From an uncultured Bacilli bacterium (GTDB lineage Bacteria > Bacillota_I > Bacilli_A > RF39 > UBA660), in NCBI GenBank assembly GCA_910586865.1, contig CAJUIY010000024.1, positions 1-28,140 on the forward strand: a DNA stretch of 28,140 nucleotides, in the 5' to 3' direction. Positions 15,795-23,550 of the stretch are shown here, piece after piece. Under the pieces are notes generated by a model that saw only the letters and a program-made list of their open reading frames with translations, had not been told where the DNA came from and ran no database searches. Position 1 is the first letter of the stretch; every line of letters starts with the position of its first letter. The position numbers and the translations under genes are program-made.

Positions 15795-17150
15795 TTAACG
15801 AATTATTTTTTTTACATAAGGATTTCCTTTTGTATTCATATAATTCATCTTTTCTAACATTTCCGCTTCCAGCTCATCTAATTGATTTAAAAGATTTACT
15901 ATTTCATTATTCATACCAAATTGTAACAGCATAGAGCGTAACTGCCTGATTTGTTCTAAAGCATCACTTAATATATAATCAACATTCACACTAACATCTT
16001 CTGTTTTTGTTTTAGAGATTACGGTTTTATATTTTAAATTTCTTTTTTTCTTATTTGATAATAAGTTATTAGATTGTCTTAGTTTATTATTGATTAATAA
16101 AGCAGTAGCTACTTTTTTGGTGTGATTTGAATTATGATGAATGACAGGAGATAAAGTGGCAAAAACAAGCATAGCAGTCATAATATTAGAAGAAATTTTC
16201 TTTCCTACTTTTTTTTGTTTTGATATCGTAATATTTCGAATCATATTGCGAATATTTTCTAATTCCATTTTATAATTGCCTATATCTAAGTTTTTTTTAG
16301 GAGTATCCTCTGGTTTCTTTTTTTCTAAATCTTCTTTTTTTTCATTCGATTTAGTTACTACTTTAGGTGTTTCTTTTATTACAATTTGTTCTTCTAATAC
16401 CTCTTTTTCTTCTCTTTCCTGAATATCTATTTCTTTCTTTTTTTCTCGTTCTTGCTTTTCTTCCTTCTTTTCTTCCTTTTTAGAATCTACTTGTTGTTTC
16501 TCATCCTCTATTTCTATACTTTCTTTCTTCTCTTCTATCTTTTTTTCGGAAGGATTCATGATATTTTCATATCGATTTTCTTCTTTTTGCTCCTCTTTTA
16601 CCGTTACTACTTTGATTTCTTGTTTGTTATCTTCTACTTGCCTTATATCTAGATTAAAATTTATCTTTTTTTCATCTACTTTTATTTGTTCCTTTACGAT
16701 ATCGCAGATAGAAATAAATTGCCTGTACTCCTCTTCTTCTGTAGATGATTTCGTTATTTCTTTTTGAAGAAAAGAAACCTGTTCTTTATATTTCTCTAAC
16801 TCGTTATAAAGTTCTTTTAATTCTTGATAGGAATTTTCTTTTTTTAATCTAAAAGTAATATCTTCTACATATTGTTGAATAAAATATACCTTTCTGATAT
16901 CTTTTTTTATAGAAGGATAACCATTATTTTGAGCTTCTTTTTTATGGTTATATAATTCCCTTTTACTTCCTTGTTCTTTTCTATCCTTTTCATTCCTTAT
17001 AGAATCTTTAAAATACTTTCTTGCTCTTTTATTCTCTTCTAATGTATTTGAAACATTACTTGTATCACTCTTCCTATCAAACAATAAATGAAAGAAAAAA
17101 GAAAGAAGAATTAAAAAAAATTTTTTTATTTTAAATAAAATTTTTCTCAT
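15795..17150 (-). CDS. Lys/Glu-rich membrane protein of unknown function, 451 aa
   Basis: I do not recognise this protein. It begins with a basic segment and a hydrophobic helix (about residues 2-24), followed by a highly charged region: a predicted coiled coil near 85-150 and a very Lys/Glu-rich, probably disordered stretch around 175-290. A second, moderately hydrophobic segment (NIMTAMLVFATLSPVI) lies near 310-330, and a final helical part (about 390-440, LEQIRQLRSMLLQFG and LNQLDELEAEMLEKM) looks like a coiled coil. The start is ATG 17150, after GGTGAT; a start at 17177 lacks this. The gene has its own promoter. The layout would suit a cytoskeletal, division or envelope-linking protein, but no homology supports that. 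Confidence 0.65.
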   Translation of the reverse strand: MRKILFKIKKFFLILLSFFFHLLFDRKSDTSNVSNTLEENKRARKYFKDSIRNEKDRKEQGSKRELYNHKKEAQNNGYPSIKKDIRKVYFIQQYVEDITFRLKKENSYQELKELYNELEKYKEQVSFLQKEITKSSTEEEEYRQFISICDIVKEQIKVDEKKINFNLDIRQVEDNKQEIKVVTVKEEQKEENRYENIMNPSEKKIEEKKESIEIEDEKQQVDSKKEEKKEEKQEREKKKEIDIQEREEKEVLEEQIVIKETPKVVTKSNEKKEDLEKKKPEDTPKKNLDIGNYKMELENIRNMIRNITISKQKKVGKKISSNIMTAMLVFATLSPVIHHNSNHTKKVATALLINNKLRQSNNLLSNKKKRNLKYKTVISKTKTEDVSVNVDYILSDALEQIRQLRSMLLQFGMNNEIVNLLNQLDELEAEMLEKMNYMNTKGNPYVKKIIR

Positions 17151-17168
17151 AGTATCACCAACATCAAT

Positions 17169-17196
17169 ATTATACATTATACCATTTCGATTCCAA
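17169..17196 (-). promoter_or_regulatory. promoter for the Lys/Glu-rich protein gene
   Basis: On the minus strand TTGGAA (17196-17191), 16 bases and TATAAT (17174-17169). A second TATAAT at 17181-17176, preceded by TGG, could serve as an overlapping extended -10. The -35 overlaps the T-tail of the tRNA terminator. Confidence 0.5.
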
Positions 17197-17223
17197 AGAA
17201 AAAACTATTAAATATAATAGTTT
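17195..17223 (-). terminator. intrinsic terminator after tRNA-Asn
   Basis: On the minus strand AAACTATTA (17223-17215) pairs perfectly with TAATAGTTT (17210-17202) around a four-base loop, followed by a T-rich tail. It lies 14 bases beyond the tRNA. Confidence 0.8.
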
Positions 17224-17236
17224 ACATACCTTATTA

Positions 17237-17313
17237 TGGCGCCCCAACTAGGACTTGAACCTAGGACCCCTTGATTAACAGTCAAGTGCTCTAACCAACT
17301 GAGCTATTGAGGC
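17237..17313 (-). tRNA. tRNA-Asn (GUU anticodon)
   Basis: The 77-base minus-strand sequence folds as a complete cloverleaf. The acceptor stem is GCCTCAA with TTGGGGC (one G-U pair), the D arm has GCTC/GAGC, the anticodon stem is CTTGA/TCAAG around the loop CTGTTAA (anticodon GTT), and the T arm is CTAGG/CCTAG with TTCAAGT. The CCA end is encoded. It stands as a single tRNA between two protein genes and has its own terminator downstream. Confidence 0.98.
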
Positions 17314-17317
17314 AAGT

Positions 17318-17338
17318 AAAAGTTGTAAAAACAACTTT
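17318..17338 (-). terminator. hairpin between the thioredoxin-like gene and tRNA-Asn
   Basis: AAAGTTGT (17319-17326) pairs with ACAACTTT (17331-17338) around a four-base loop, directly at the stop codon of the upstream gene. The T-tract on the minus strand is short (TTTTACTT), so it may end transcription only partly, leaving the tRNA on a shared transcript, or mark a processing site. Confidence 0.4.
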
Positions 17339-17879
17339 ATGAAGATAGTACTTCACTAATTTTAGAAGCATCTTCTATATACTCTTCTATTTTTCCATCT
17401 TTGAATTTGATTAAGGTAGCATCCTTTATTTTTAATTCCGATGCATTACTAGCTTCGCTATTGGATTCTTCTGATATCACAGAGTGATTCATCTTATTAT
17501 CTAAATCTACATAATAAATGGGTAAATGTTCTTCCTTTGCTTGATAATCACTAAGCAAATTCATATATTGATTATCACCATCGGTATGATAAAACAGAAC
17601 AAAATACTCACTATCTTTCTTTTGAAAAGAGGTCCCTGCTAATATTTCATCATACTGTATAGACGTTTCTACGTCCTCCTTTGTATACTCATAAGGAGAA
17701 TTCTTTAAGATTAACACCGTAATTCCATACATGAATACAAATAGGATAACCACAACCAAAATACACTTTATTGCCTTAGACATGTCATTAGAAAGAGAGG
17801 TATTTCCTATTTTGATATTAGTTTGTGCACTTTTCTTTATTTTATTCTTATTATTGGATGTTTTTTTACTTTTTGCCAT
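17337..17879 (-). CDS. membrane-anchored thioredoxin-like protein lacking cysteines
   Basis: Residues 1-35 are a Lys/Asn-rich cytoplasmic stretch, a single membrane helix lies at about 37-58, and the rest (60-180) should be outside. The exported part contains YFVLFYHTDG (92-101), LPIYYVDLD (119-127) and TLIKFKDGKIEEYI (155-168), in the order and spacing of strands in a thioredoxin fold. The position that usually holds CXXC reads HTDGDNQY, so it cannot be a redox enzyme of the standard type. The fold assignment is inference from pattern. The start is ATG 17879 after GGTGAT. An extended -10 promoter precedes the gene. It follows the GerS/LolA-like lipoprotein by 53 bases and may be partly co-transcribed with it. 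Confidence 0.7.
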   Translation of the reverse strand: MAKSKKTSNNKNKIKKSAQTNIKIGNTSLSNDMSKAIKCILVVVILFVFMYGITVLILKNSPYEYTKEDVETSIQYDEILAGTSFQKKDSEYFVLFYHTDGDNQYMNLLSDYQAKEEHLPIYYVDLDNKMNHSVISEESNSEASNASELKIKDATLIKFKDGKIEEYIEDASKISEVLSS

Positions 17880-17895
17880 TTCTATCACCAATTAA

Positions 17896-17904
17896 ATTAT
17901 AACA
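17896..17904 (-). promoter_or_regulatory. extended -10 promoter for the thioredoxin-like gene
   Basis: TGTTATAAT on the minus strand (17904-17896) sits 17 bases before the start codon. The -35 position has only TTTATT. Confidence 0.45.
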
Positions 17905-17931
17905 TATCTAAGGATAAAAATAAATATTTAA

Positions 17932-18930
17932 TTATTTCATAGTAGGTAATACACTAATGGATTGAGCAACTTCTAATAATTCATCTTGACTCATCACATC
18001 ACTTACTAAATAATATTCAATACCACCCGTTGTCCATGTTAGAGAATTATCAGTAAGAGAACCAAACGTATCCATTAACATAAAGGGTTCACCATAAGTT
18101 GGAACAATCGTCATCTCTTCTTCTATATTAGCAGTTTCTTCTACTAAAAGGAATGGTTTATCTCCATCAAAAGTCATAATAATACGATTACCATTATCTT
18201 TTTCTACCTTTTCTTCTTGAACTAACTTTGTATTTGTTGGCAATACTAAAGGATAAATGGTGTCTTCTAGACTAGCAGTCTGCTTTGCACTCTCCTCTGT
18301 TTTAGTTGTCTTTAATGCTTCCGATACACTAAAATGATTCTTTTTAAACGTTGGAGAATAATCAATATTGCTTACTTTCAAAGTCATTAATGGAACATTA
18401 TTTTCATCATAAACTTCGACTTGTTTTAGTTTTAATTTCTTATTAAACTTTATTTTTTGCTTGATCAACTTTTTATTATTTGGATAATTCACATCGGTTA
18501 TAAAAGTATAATCATTTTTATTTTCTTTGAAAGTTTTCTCTTTATCATTGTTAATATCATCAATAATAGAATTTAATAAGTAAATTTGTGAATTACTATA
18601 AGGCCAATCACTTTGAAATTTAAAACTCTTATTTAAAGATGGAGTGACCACATAAACACCTTGTTTATTTTTTAATATAATCTGTTCATAATTATTGGAT
18701 TTATTTGTAAGACTTACTTTATAATTATCCTCTTTTTTATACGATACATTTACCTTATAAGAATATACATCATCATTATTAACAATTTCTAAGTCTCCTT
18801 CTAATTGGTAGGCTGATAATTTATCCATATTTTTCTTAAGATCTTTTTGGATATCCTTTTCATCATATTTTCCACATCCTGTTAAAATGATACTCGCAAT
18901 TAGCAGTATCAAAGGAATTATTTTTTTCAA
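17932..18930 (-). CDS. lipoprotein with LolA/GerS-like domain and DUF4367-like end
   Basis: A lipoprotein signal peptide ends in the lipobox LTGC (C19). The following region (about 25-215) has alternating beta strands of the type seen in LolA-like lipoprotein carriers and the clostridial GerS family, such as YQLEGDLEI, YSYKVNVSYKK and YTFITDVNYPN. The C-terminal 110 residues resemble the DUF4367 domain that often follows it, ending TTGGIEYYLVSD and LLEVAQSI. It should sit on the outer face of the membrane, possibly binding lipids or hydrophobic peptides; the actual role is unknown. The start is a TTG, four bases after AGGTGAGA; no ATG or GTG start would keep the signal peptide. It is divided from tpiA by 76 bases with a weak promoter. 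Confidence 0.8.
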   Translation of the reverse strand: MKKIIPLILLIASIILTGCGKYDEKDIQKDLKKNMDKLSAYQLEGDLEIVNNDDVYSYKVNVSYKKEDNYKVSLTNKSNNYEQIILKNKQGVYVVTPSLNKSFKFQSDWPYSNSQIYLLNSIIDDINNDKEKTFKENKNDYTFITDVNYPNNKKLIKQKIKFNKKLKLKQVEVYDENNVPLMTLKVSNIDYSPTFKKNHFSVSEALKTTKTEESAKQTASLEDTIYPLVLPTNTKLVQEEKVEKDNGNRIIMTFDGDKPFLLVEETANIEEEMTIVPTYGEPFMLMDTFGSLTDNSLTWTTGGIEYYLVSDVMSQDELLEVAQSISVLPTMK

Positions 18931-18959
18931 TATCTCACCTCATTTTATTTTTCATTTTA

Positions 18960-18990
18960 ATTATATGGATGAGATATCATTTTATTCCAA
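18960..18990 (-). promoter_or_regulatory. possible promoter for the LolA/GerS-like lipoprotein
   Basis: TATAAT (18965-18960) and TTGGAA (18990-18985) on the minus strand, but the spacer is 19 bases. No clear terminator follows tpiA, so readthrough from the tpiA operon is also possible. Confidence 0.35.
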
Positions 18991-19006
18991 AGAAAAAAAA
19001 ATTATA

Positions 19007-19705
19007 TTAAACTTCTTCTATCTTCTCTAAAAATAGTTTTAATTTGTCTATTTTTAAACTTAACCCTCCTAATAAAAAACCATCTATTATCTTCGAATCT
19101 TTTAATTCTTCTATATTTTTTTCATTTACACTACCACCATATACTAGTTTATTATTTGGATACTTTTCCTTTATTTTTAAAAGAATATCCTCTATTTCCT
19201 CTCTTGTTAAGGTATTACCTGTACCAATTGCCCATATCGGTTCATACGCAATCACTACATTATCTTTATTTGGTAAACTAAGAAGACTTTCTTCTAACTC
19301 TTTATAAATTTTATCAATCGTCTGATAGTTTTCTTTTTCTTCCTTAGTTTCCCCTACACATAATATAGGAGTAATATTTTGATTTAATAACTCTTTTATT
19401 TTTTGATGAATCGTAATATTATCTTCGTTCTGGTAATTTCTTCTTTCAGAATGACCTACAATTGCATATTCTACCCCTAGACTTTTTAACTGTCTTGCAG
19501 AAACCTCTCCAGTATAAGACCCATTATCAAAACTACTGACATTTTGGGAACCTAATAAGAGGTTATCACCATTTACTCTAGTCAAATAAATAGAAGAGGG
19601 ACATAATATTAGAGGATGCTTACTAACGACGTTTTTTAAACTCTCATAATAGTCATCAAATTCCTTACTATCTAAATTACTTTTATTATTTAATATAATT
19701 AACAT
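19007..19705 (-). CDS. tpiA: triosephosphate isomerase
   Basis: This glycolytic enzyme interconverts dihydroxyacetone phosphate and glyceraldehyde 3-phosphate. The catalytic residues are present: Lys8 (in LNNKSN), His85 (IVGHSERR) and Glu155 (AYEPIWAIGTG), with the phosphate loop YGGSV (189-193) and the closing GG motif near 213. At 232 residues it is shorter than the usual 250, and the N-terminal strand departs from the common GNWKMN form, though the Asn and Lys remain. The gene starts two bases after the glycosyltransferase stop, with AGGAGA as ribosome binding site. It is the last gene of the pgk-containing cluster. Confidence 0.97.
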   Translation of the reverse strand: MLIILNNKSNLDSKEFDDYYESLKNVVSKHPLILCPSSIYLTRVNGDNLLLGSQNVSSFDNGSYTGEVSARQLKSLGVEYAIVGHSERRNYQNEDNITIHQKIKELLNQNITPILCVGETKEEKENYQTIDKIYKELEESLLSLPNKDNVVIAYEPIWAIGTGNTLTREEIEDILLKIKEKYPNNKLVYGGSVNEKNIEELKDSKIIDGFLLGGLSLKIDKLKLFLEKIEEV

Positions 19706-19707
19706 TA

Positions 19708-20931
19708 TTATCTCCTTAAATCATGATATATTTTGGATAGAAACCCAAAGCGATATTTATTTTTTTCTTTAATTACTCGTTCATATACAACTAAAACATT
19801 TTCTGCAAACTGTGATGTAGATAAATGTTCAGATTGAATTCTTGCTTGATTACTTAAGCGATTTTTCAAATTAGAATCTCTAATTAATAGTAAAATATCT
19901 TTACAATATTCTTCTTGACTTTCAAAAACTAAACCGTTTATTTGATTGGTTACAGTTCCATCAAAAGCTTCATCATTGATAACTAAAGGAACCACACTAG
20001 AAGCCATCGCTTCTACTACCGTGAGACCCTGTGTTTCTGTTTTGGATGCGGTTACAAAAAAGTTTGATAAGTGATAATAATATTGAATTTCATCCCATGG
20101 TATTTTCCCTGTAAAGATAACGTTATCACTTATATCAAGATTGGATGCGATATCTTCATATTTTTCTTTATCAGGACCATCTCCTACGATAATCAACTTA
20201 ATATTGGTATTTTCTTGTACTAATTTTTTTTGTGACTCTAATAAAAATTCAACATTCTTTTCTTTAGCTAGTCTTCCTACAAAAATAATAACATAATCTT
20301 TTTTGGTGAGATTTAATTTTCTTTTTAAACTAGAAAGTAATTTCATATCAATATTTTCTAAAAAGAAACGCTCTACTTCAATACCAGTTGGAACAATATG
20401 AATATTTTTCTCTATCTTATATTTATCTTTTAATAATTTATAGGTCTTATTCGTAGGTACAATAATTTCTTTTGCGGTAGTATCACAATAAAACTTCGTT
20501 AAATGTTCCACTATCTTTTTACTTGGCTTTTCAAAATATCCATGATTTACATAATGTGTATAATCTTCATAGATTGTATGATAAGTATGTACTAATGGAA
20601 TATTAAACTGTTTTGCAAAAATTCTAGCTAGTATTCCAATACCAAGTTCGGTATGAGAATGTATCACATCTAAATCCCAAGATTTCATAATATTGATTAC
20701 TTTTAAGGGATAAATTCTACTAAGTCTGTAGTCATAAAGGCCAATAGGAACACCAGGTATCTTTAAAATATGACTCTCTTCATTATAATCATACTTAATA
20801 GAGCTATTATTTACGGTAACTACATAGACAGTATGTCCTTTTTTTTCTAATGCATTTTTTAACATAGCAACACTAGTAGAAACCCCATTAATAAATGGTG
20901 GATAACTATCTGTAAAAAGTCCTATTCTCAT
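19708..20931 (-). CDS. GT4 family glycosyltransferase (diacylglycerol glucosyltransferase-like)
   Basis: This retaining GT-B glycosyltransferase of family GT4 has 407 residues. The N-terminal domain opens with FTDSYPPFINGVSTS, a form common in enzymes that add glucose to diacylglycerol (1,2-diacylglycerol 3-glucosyltransferases), and has HTYHTIYEDY near 115-124. The C-terminal domain has VGRLAKEKN (218-226), VGDGPDKEKYE (249-259) and the donor-binding E-x7-E pair E299/E307. It is thus likely a membrane-associated glycolipid synthase using UDP-glucose, though substrate is inferred. Its start overlaps the stop of the upstream flippase-like gene as ATGA. This close coupling suggests that the two proteins work on the same lipid. 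Confidence 0.9.
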   Translation of the reverse strand: MRIGLFTDSYPPFINGVSTSVAMLKNALEKKGHTVYVVTVNNSSIKYDYNEESHILKIPGVPIGLYDYRLSRIYPLKVINIMKSWDLDVIHSHTELGIGILARIFAKQFNIPLVHTYHTIYEDYTHYVNHGYFEKPSKKIVEHLTKFYCDTTAKEIIVPTNKTYKLLKDKYKIEKNIHIVPTGIEVERFFLENIDMKLLSSLKRKLNLTKKDYVIIFVGRLAKEKNVEFLLESQKKLVQENTNIKLIIVGDGPDKEKYEDIASNLDISDNVIFTGKIPWDEIQYYYHLSNFFVTASKTETQGLTVVEAMASSVVPLVINDEAFDGTVTNQINGLVFESQEEYCKDILLLIRDSNLKNRLSNQARIQSEHLSTSQFAENVLVVYERVIKEKNKYRFGFLSKIYHDLRR

Positions 20932-21938
20932 TCTCCATTACTCCTCTCATCTAGATTAAATGCAATCATACCTATTATCATACCAAAGTAGTAAGTGATG
21001 AACCTCCAAACTAATAAGACAGCATTCGTCATAGAATTCGATAAAAAATTACCAAAAAACTTTACAAATCCATATTCAATCCCACCACTAGCACCGGGAA
21101 TCGGAACAAAAGCCCCTATTAGTAAAACATAGGCAGAAGAAGTTAAGGTGTTCATAACATTTAGGCCTATAAAATCACTCATACTATAAGCAATGAATAA
21201 AGGAATTATATATAAACAAACCAAACTAAGAAGATTAAAAAAGACTCCTCCTACAAATAACATTTTTCTTTTTCGTAAAGATTTCGCACATTCATGAAAT
21301 TCTTTTAGTCTTTTATCCCATTTATTTTGTTTTTCTTCTTTATTTTTTATTATCTTAAAATAACTGAAGAAAGATATTAACTTATGAACTAAAAATCTGG
21401 TAAATTTATGAGAAATAGAAATAAGAATAATTCCTACTGCTACTAGTGTATTGATAGAAAATCCTAATAAAACTAAATTTTTAAGAACCGTATTATTTGG
21501 AAAGATATGAAAAGCATAATTATAAGAAACAGCCAAAAGTCCTAATAAAACGAGTGCGATTTGATAAAATATAAAATTTTGAAGAATAATCATAGTTCCT
21601 CTATTTGCATTAATACCATGCTTTGTTAACATATATATTTCCATTGGTTGTCCCCCTGTCGAAAAAGGTGTAATACCATTAAAGAATTGCGTAATTACAT
21701 TATGCTTTATCGATTCTAATAAACTATATTTTTCTTTTTCTGCTACACTTTTATAAGATACATATGCTTTAAAAAAAATAGATAAAAAATAAAAGAAAAA
21801 AGCAATAAAAATATATTTTAAATCTAGTTTCAAAAAGATATCCACTATACTTGTAAAATCATCTTTCAAAACAAAATACATAACAATAATTGTTATGATA
21901 AATATAATAATAGCATTTCTTTTCATGTTCTTTTTCAT
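20928..21938 (-). CDS. flippase-like UPF0104/LPG synthase-type membrane protein
   Basis: This is an integral membrane protein of the UPF0104 (lysylphosphatidylglycerol synthase transmembrane) family, with about seven or eight helices over 336 residues. Conserved blocks: SVAEKEKYSLLESI, then PFSTGGQPMEIYML (about residues 95-108) and IPGASGGIEYGF (about 278-289). Members of this family lie next to glycosyltransferases or are fused to lipid-modifying domains, and are thought to move or bind lipid carriers across the membrane; that is established for the MprF flippase domain only. It lacks the soluble MprF aminoacyl-transfer domain. Its coupling with the GT4 gene by a four-base overlap suggests glycolipid export or flipping. 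Confidence 0.88.
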   Translation of the reverse strand: MKKNMKRNAIIIFIITIIVMYFVLKDDFTSIVDIFLKLDLKYIFIAFFFYFLSIFFKAYVSYKSVAEKEKYSLLESIKHNVITQFFNGITPFSTGGQPMEIYMLTKHGINANRGTMIILQNFIFYQIALVLLGLLAVSYNYAFHIFPNNTVLKNLVLLGFSINTLVAVGIILISISHKFTRFLVHKLISFFSYFKIIKNKEEKQNKWDKRLKEFHECAKSLRKRKMLFVGGVFFNLLSLVCLYIIPLFIAYSMSDFIGLNVMNTLTSSAYVLLIGAFVPIPGASGGIEYGFVKFFGNFLSNSMTNAVLLVWRFITYYFGMIIGMIAFNLDERSNGE

Positions 21939-21939
21939 A

Positions 21940-22356
21940 TTATTTACTTCTTTCCCTTTTCTGTTCTATTGTTTTATCTTTTAAATATAAGTGAACTTCT
22001 CCTTCTACACCCAAATCCTCAAAACCTAAAGGAATTAAGTAATTGGATGCATCAGAAGGAGATATAATAGAAATAGTTTCTGCAGAATATTTCGTAAAAA
22101 CATAATGAATAGAGTCCTGCACAAACTTGCTTTTAGAGATATCTAAAAACTTTAAGCTATATAATCGACTATCTTGGGTACCAGAGATTAAACAATAGTT
22201 GACTACTTTCTTATCTTGTAATAACAAAAGAGAATCAAACACTTCATTATATCCTTTGTACTTCTCTTTAAAGTTCAAAATAGTATGTAATTGACTTTTA
22301 TCTGGTGTTTCTTCAATTAAAGATTTATGTTTTGGATTTAACACTACTATTTCCAT
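21940..22356 (-). CDS. hypothetical protein, 138 aa, possibly GNAT-like
   Basis: I do not recognise this soluble protein with certainty. The alternating strand and helix pattern (LLLLQDKKVVNYCLI, SLKFLDIS, SAETISIISPSDASNYLIPLGFEDLG, VHLYLKD) resembles a small acetyltransferase-like (GNAT) fold, including the LGF turn that often marks its end, but no clear acetyl-CoA binding loop (Q/RxxGxG/A) is visible, so catalysis is doubtful. It starts nine bases after pgk and ends one base before the flippase-like gene, so it is translated as part of the same transcript. A GGGGT sequence serves as the ribosome binding site. Confidence 0.6.
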   Translation of the reverse strand: MEIVVLNPKHKSLIEETPDKSQLHTILNFKEKYKGYNEVFDSLLLLQDKKVVNYCLISGTQDSRLYSLKFLDISKSKFVQDSIHYVFTKYSAETISIISPSDASNYLIPLGFEDLGVEGEVHLYLKDKTIEQKRERSK

Positions 22357-22365
22357 TATTACCCC

Positions 22366-23538
22366 CTACTTCATTGCTTCAAGACCTGGTAGTTTCTTTC
22401 CTTCCAAAAATTCAAGTGTTGCTCCTCCACCAGTAGATGCATGATATACTTTTTCTTTTAATTTTGCATTGCTAGCAGCAGCCACAATGTCTCCTCCTCC
22501 AAGAATTGTTTTGATATTTGAATCGACTAGATAGTTTAAAATCTCATTGGTTGACTTTTTATAATGTTCAAATTCGTATACTCCAAGTGGACCATTCCAT
22601 AACACAATTTTCGCATCTTTTAAATAGCTTTTATATAATTCTACTGTCTTTGGACCAATATCTAATCCCATCTCTCCATCTTCTATTTGATTGATTTCTT
22701 TCACTTTATAATGATTAGATTCTATGAATTCTTTTGATGTTAACACATCGATTGGCAATAAAATCTTTGTTGGATACTTTTCCAGTATTTCTCTACAAAA
22801 ATCAATATTTTCGCTATCCACTAACGAGTTCCCAACTTCAAATCCTTCACTCAATAAAAAGGTAAATGCCATTCCACCGCCTATTAAAATATGATTGGCT
22901 TTTTTTACCAATTCTTTGATAATACCTACTTTATCATTCACTTTGGAACCTCCTAAAATGACAATAAATGGTTTCTTAGGTCTTTTTAATTCCTCTAAAG
23001 CCTTTAATTCCTTCTCCACTAGAAAACCAATGGCATGAGGTAGGTTGGATGCAATACCAACGTTAGAAGCATGACATCTATGAATCGTTCCAAAGGCATC
23101 ATTAATAAATACATCTCCTAAAGAAGCCCAATACTTTCCTAATTCTAAATCGTTATTACTTTCTAATTTTCCTTCTAAATCTTCAAATCTTGTGTTTTCT
23201 ACTAGTAAAATTTCTTTCTCTTTTAAATTATTAATTGCATCTTCTAATTCCTCTCCTCTTGTCTTTGGAATAAAAATAACCTCTTTTTGTAGTAATTCAC
23301 CTAATCTTTTAGCCACTTCTTTTAGACTATTCGTTTTTAAATCTTCCTCGCTTTTTACTCTGCCTAAATGTGATAACAATATGACCTTTGCATTTTGGTC
23401 TAAAACATATTGAATCGTTTCTAAACTTTCTAAAATTCTAGTATCATCTAAAATTTTATTATCTTTCATGGGAACATTAAAATCACATCGAATTAATACT
23501 TTTTTTGAATTTAACTTCATCTCTTTCACTGTTTTCAT
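22366..23538 (-). CDS. pgk: phosphoglycerate kinase
   Basis: This glycolytic enzyme makes ATP from 1,3-bisphosphoglycerate and ADP. At 390 residues it has the standard bacterial length. Family blocks seen: VLIRCDFNVPM near the N-terminus, LSHLGR, ENTRF, FINDAFGTIHRCHAS (substrate binding), LGGSKVNDK (nucleotide domain), GLDIGPKT, LWNGPLGVYE and the C-terminal GGGDI and STGGGATLEFLEGK. The start is ATG 23538, eight bases after AGGAGG; an ATG two codons upstream is too close to that site. It lies 12 bases after the zinc-ribbon membrane protein gene and heads the pgk, 138-aa protein, flippase-like, GT4 and tpiA series. The glycolytic partners gap and eno are not in this window. Confidence 0.98.
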   Translation of the reverse strand: MKTVKEMKLNSKKVLIRCDFNVPMKDNKILDDTRILESLETIQYVLDQNAKVILLSHLGRVKSEEDLKTNSLKEVAKRLGELLQKEVIFIPKTRGEELEDAINNLKEKEILLVENTRFEDLEGKLESNNDLELGKYWASLGDVFINDAFGTIHRCHASNVGIASNLPHAIGFLVEKELKALEELKRPKKPFIVILGGSKVNDKVGIIKELVKKANHILIGGGMAFTFLLSEGFEVGNSLVDSENIDFCREILEKYPTKILLPIDVLTSKEFIESNHYKVKEINQIEDGEMGLDIGPKTVELYKSYLKDAKIVLWNGPLGVYEFEHYKKSTNEILNYLVDSNIKTILGGGDIVAAASNAKLKEKVYHASTGGGATLEFLEGKKLPGLEAMK

Positions 23539-23550
23539 TAACATATCCTC

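Noticed and set aside
16452..16767. Plus-strand open frames rich in Phe, Leu and Ser across from the Lys/Glu-rich gene
   Set aside because: They are antisense shadows of Lys/Glu-rich codons (AAA/GAA read as TTT/TTC), with no ribosome binding site and no family resemblance.
18967..18981. GATGAGATATCAT sequence as a repressor operator
   Set aside because: The two halves are not a good inverted repeat and no regulator is evident nearby.
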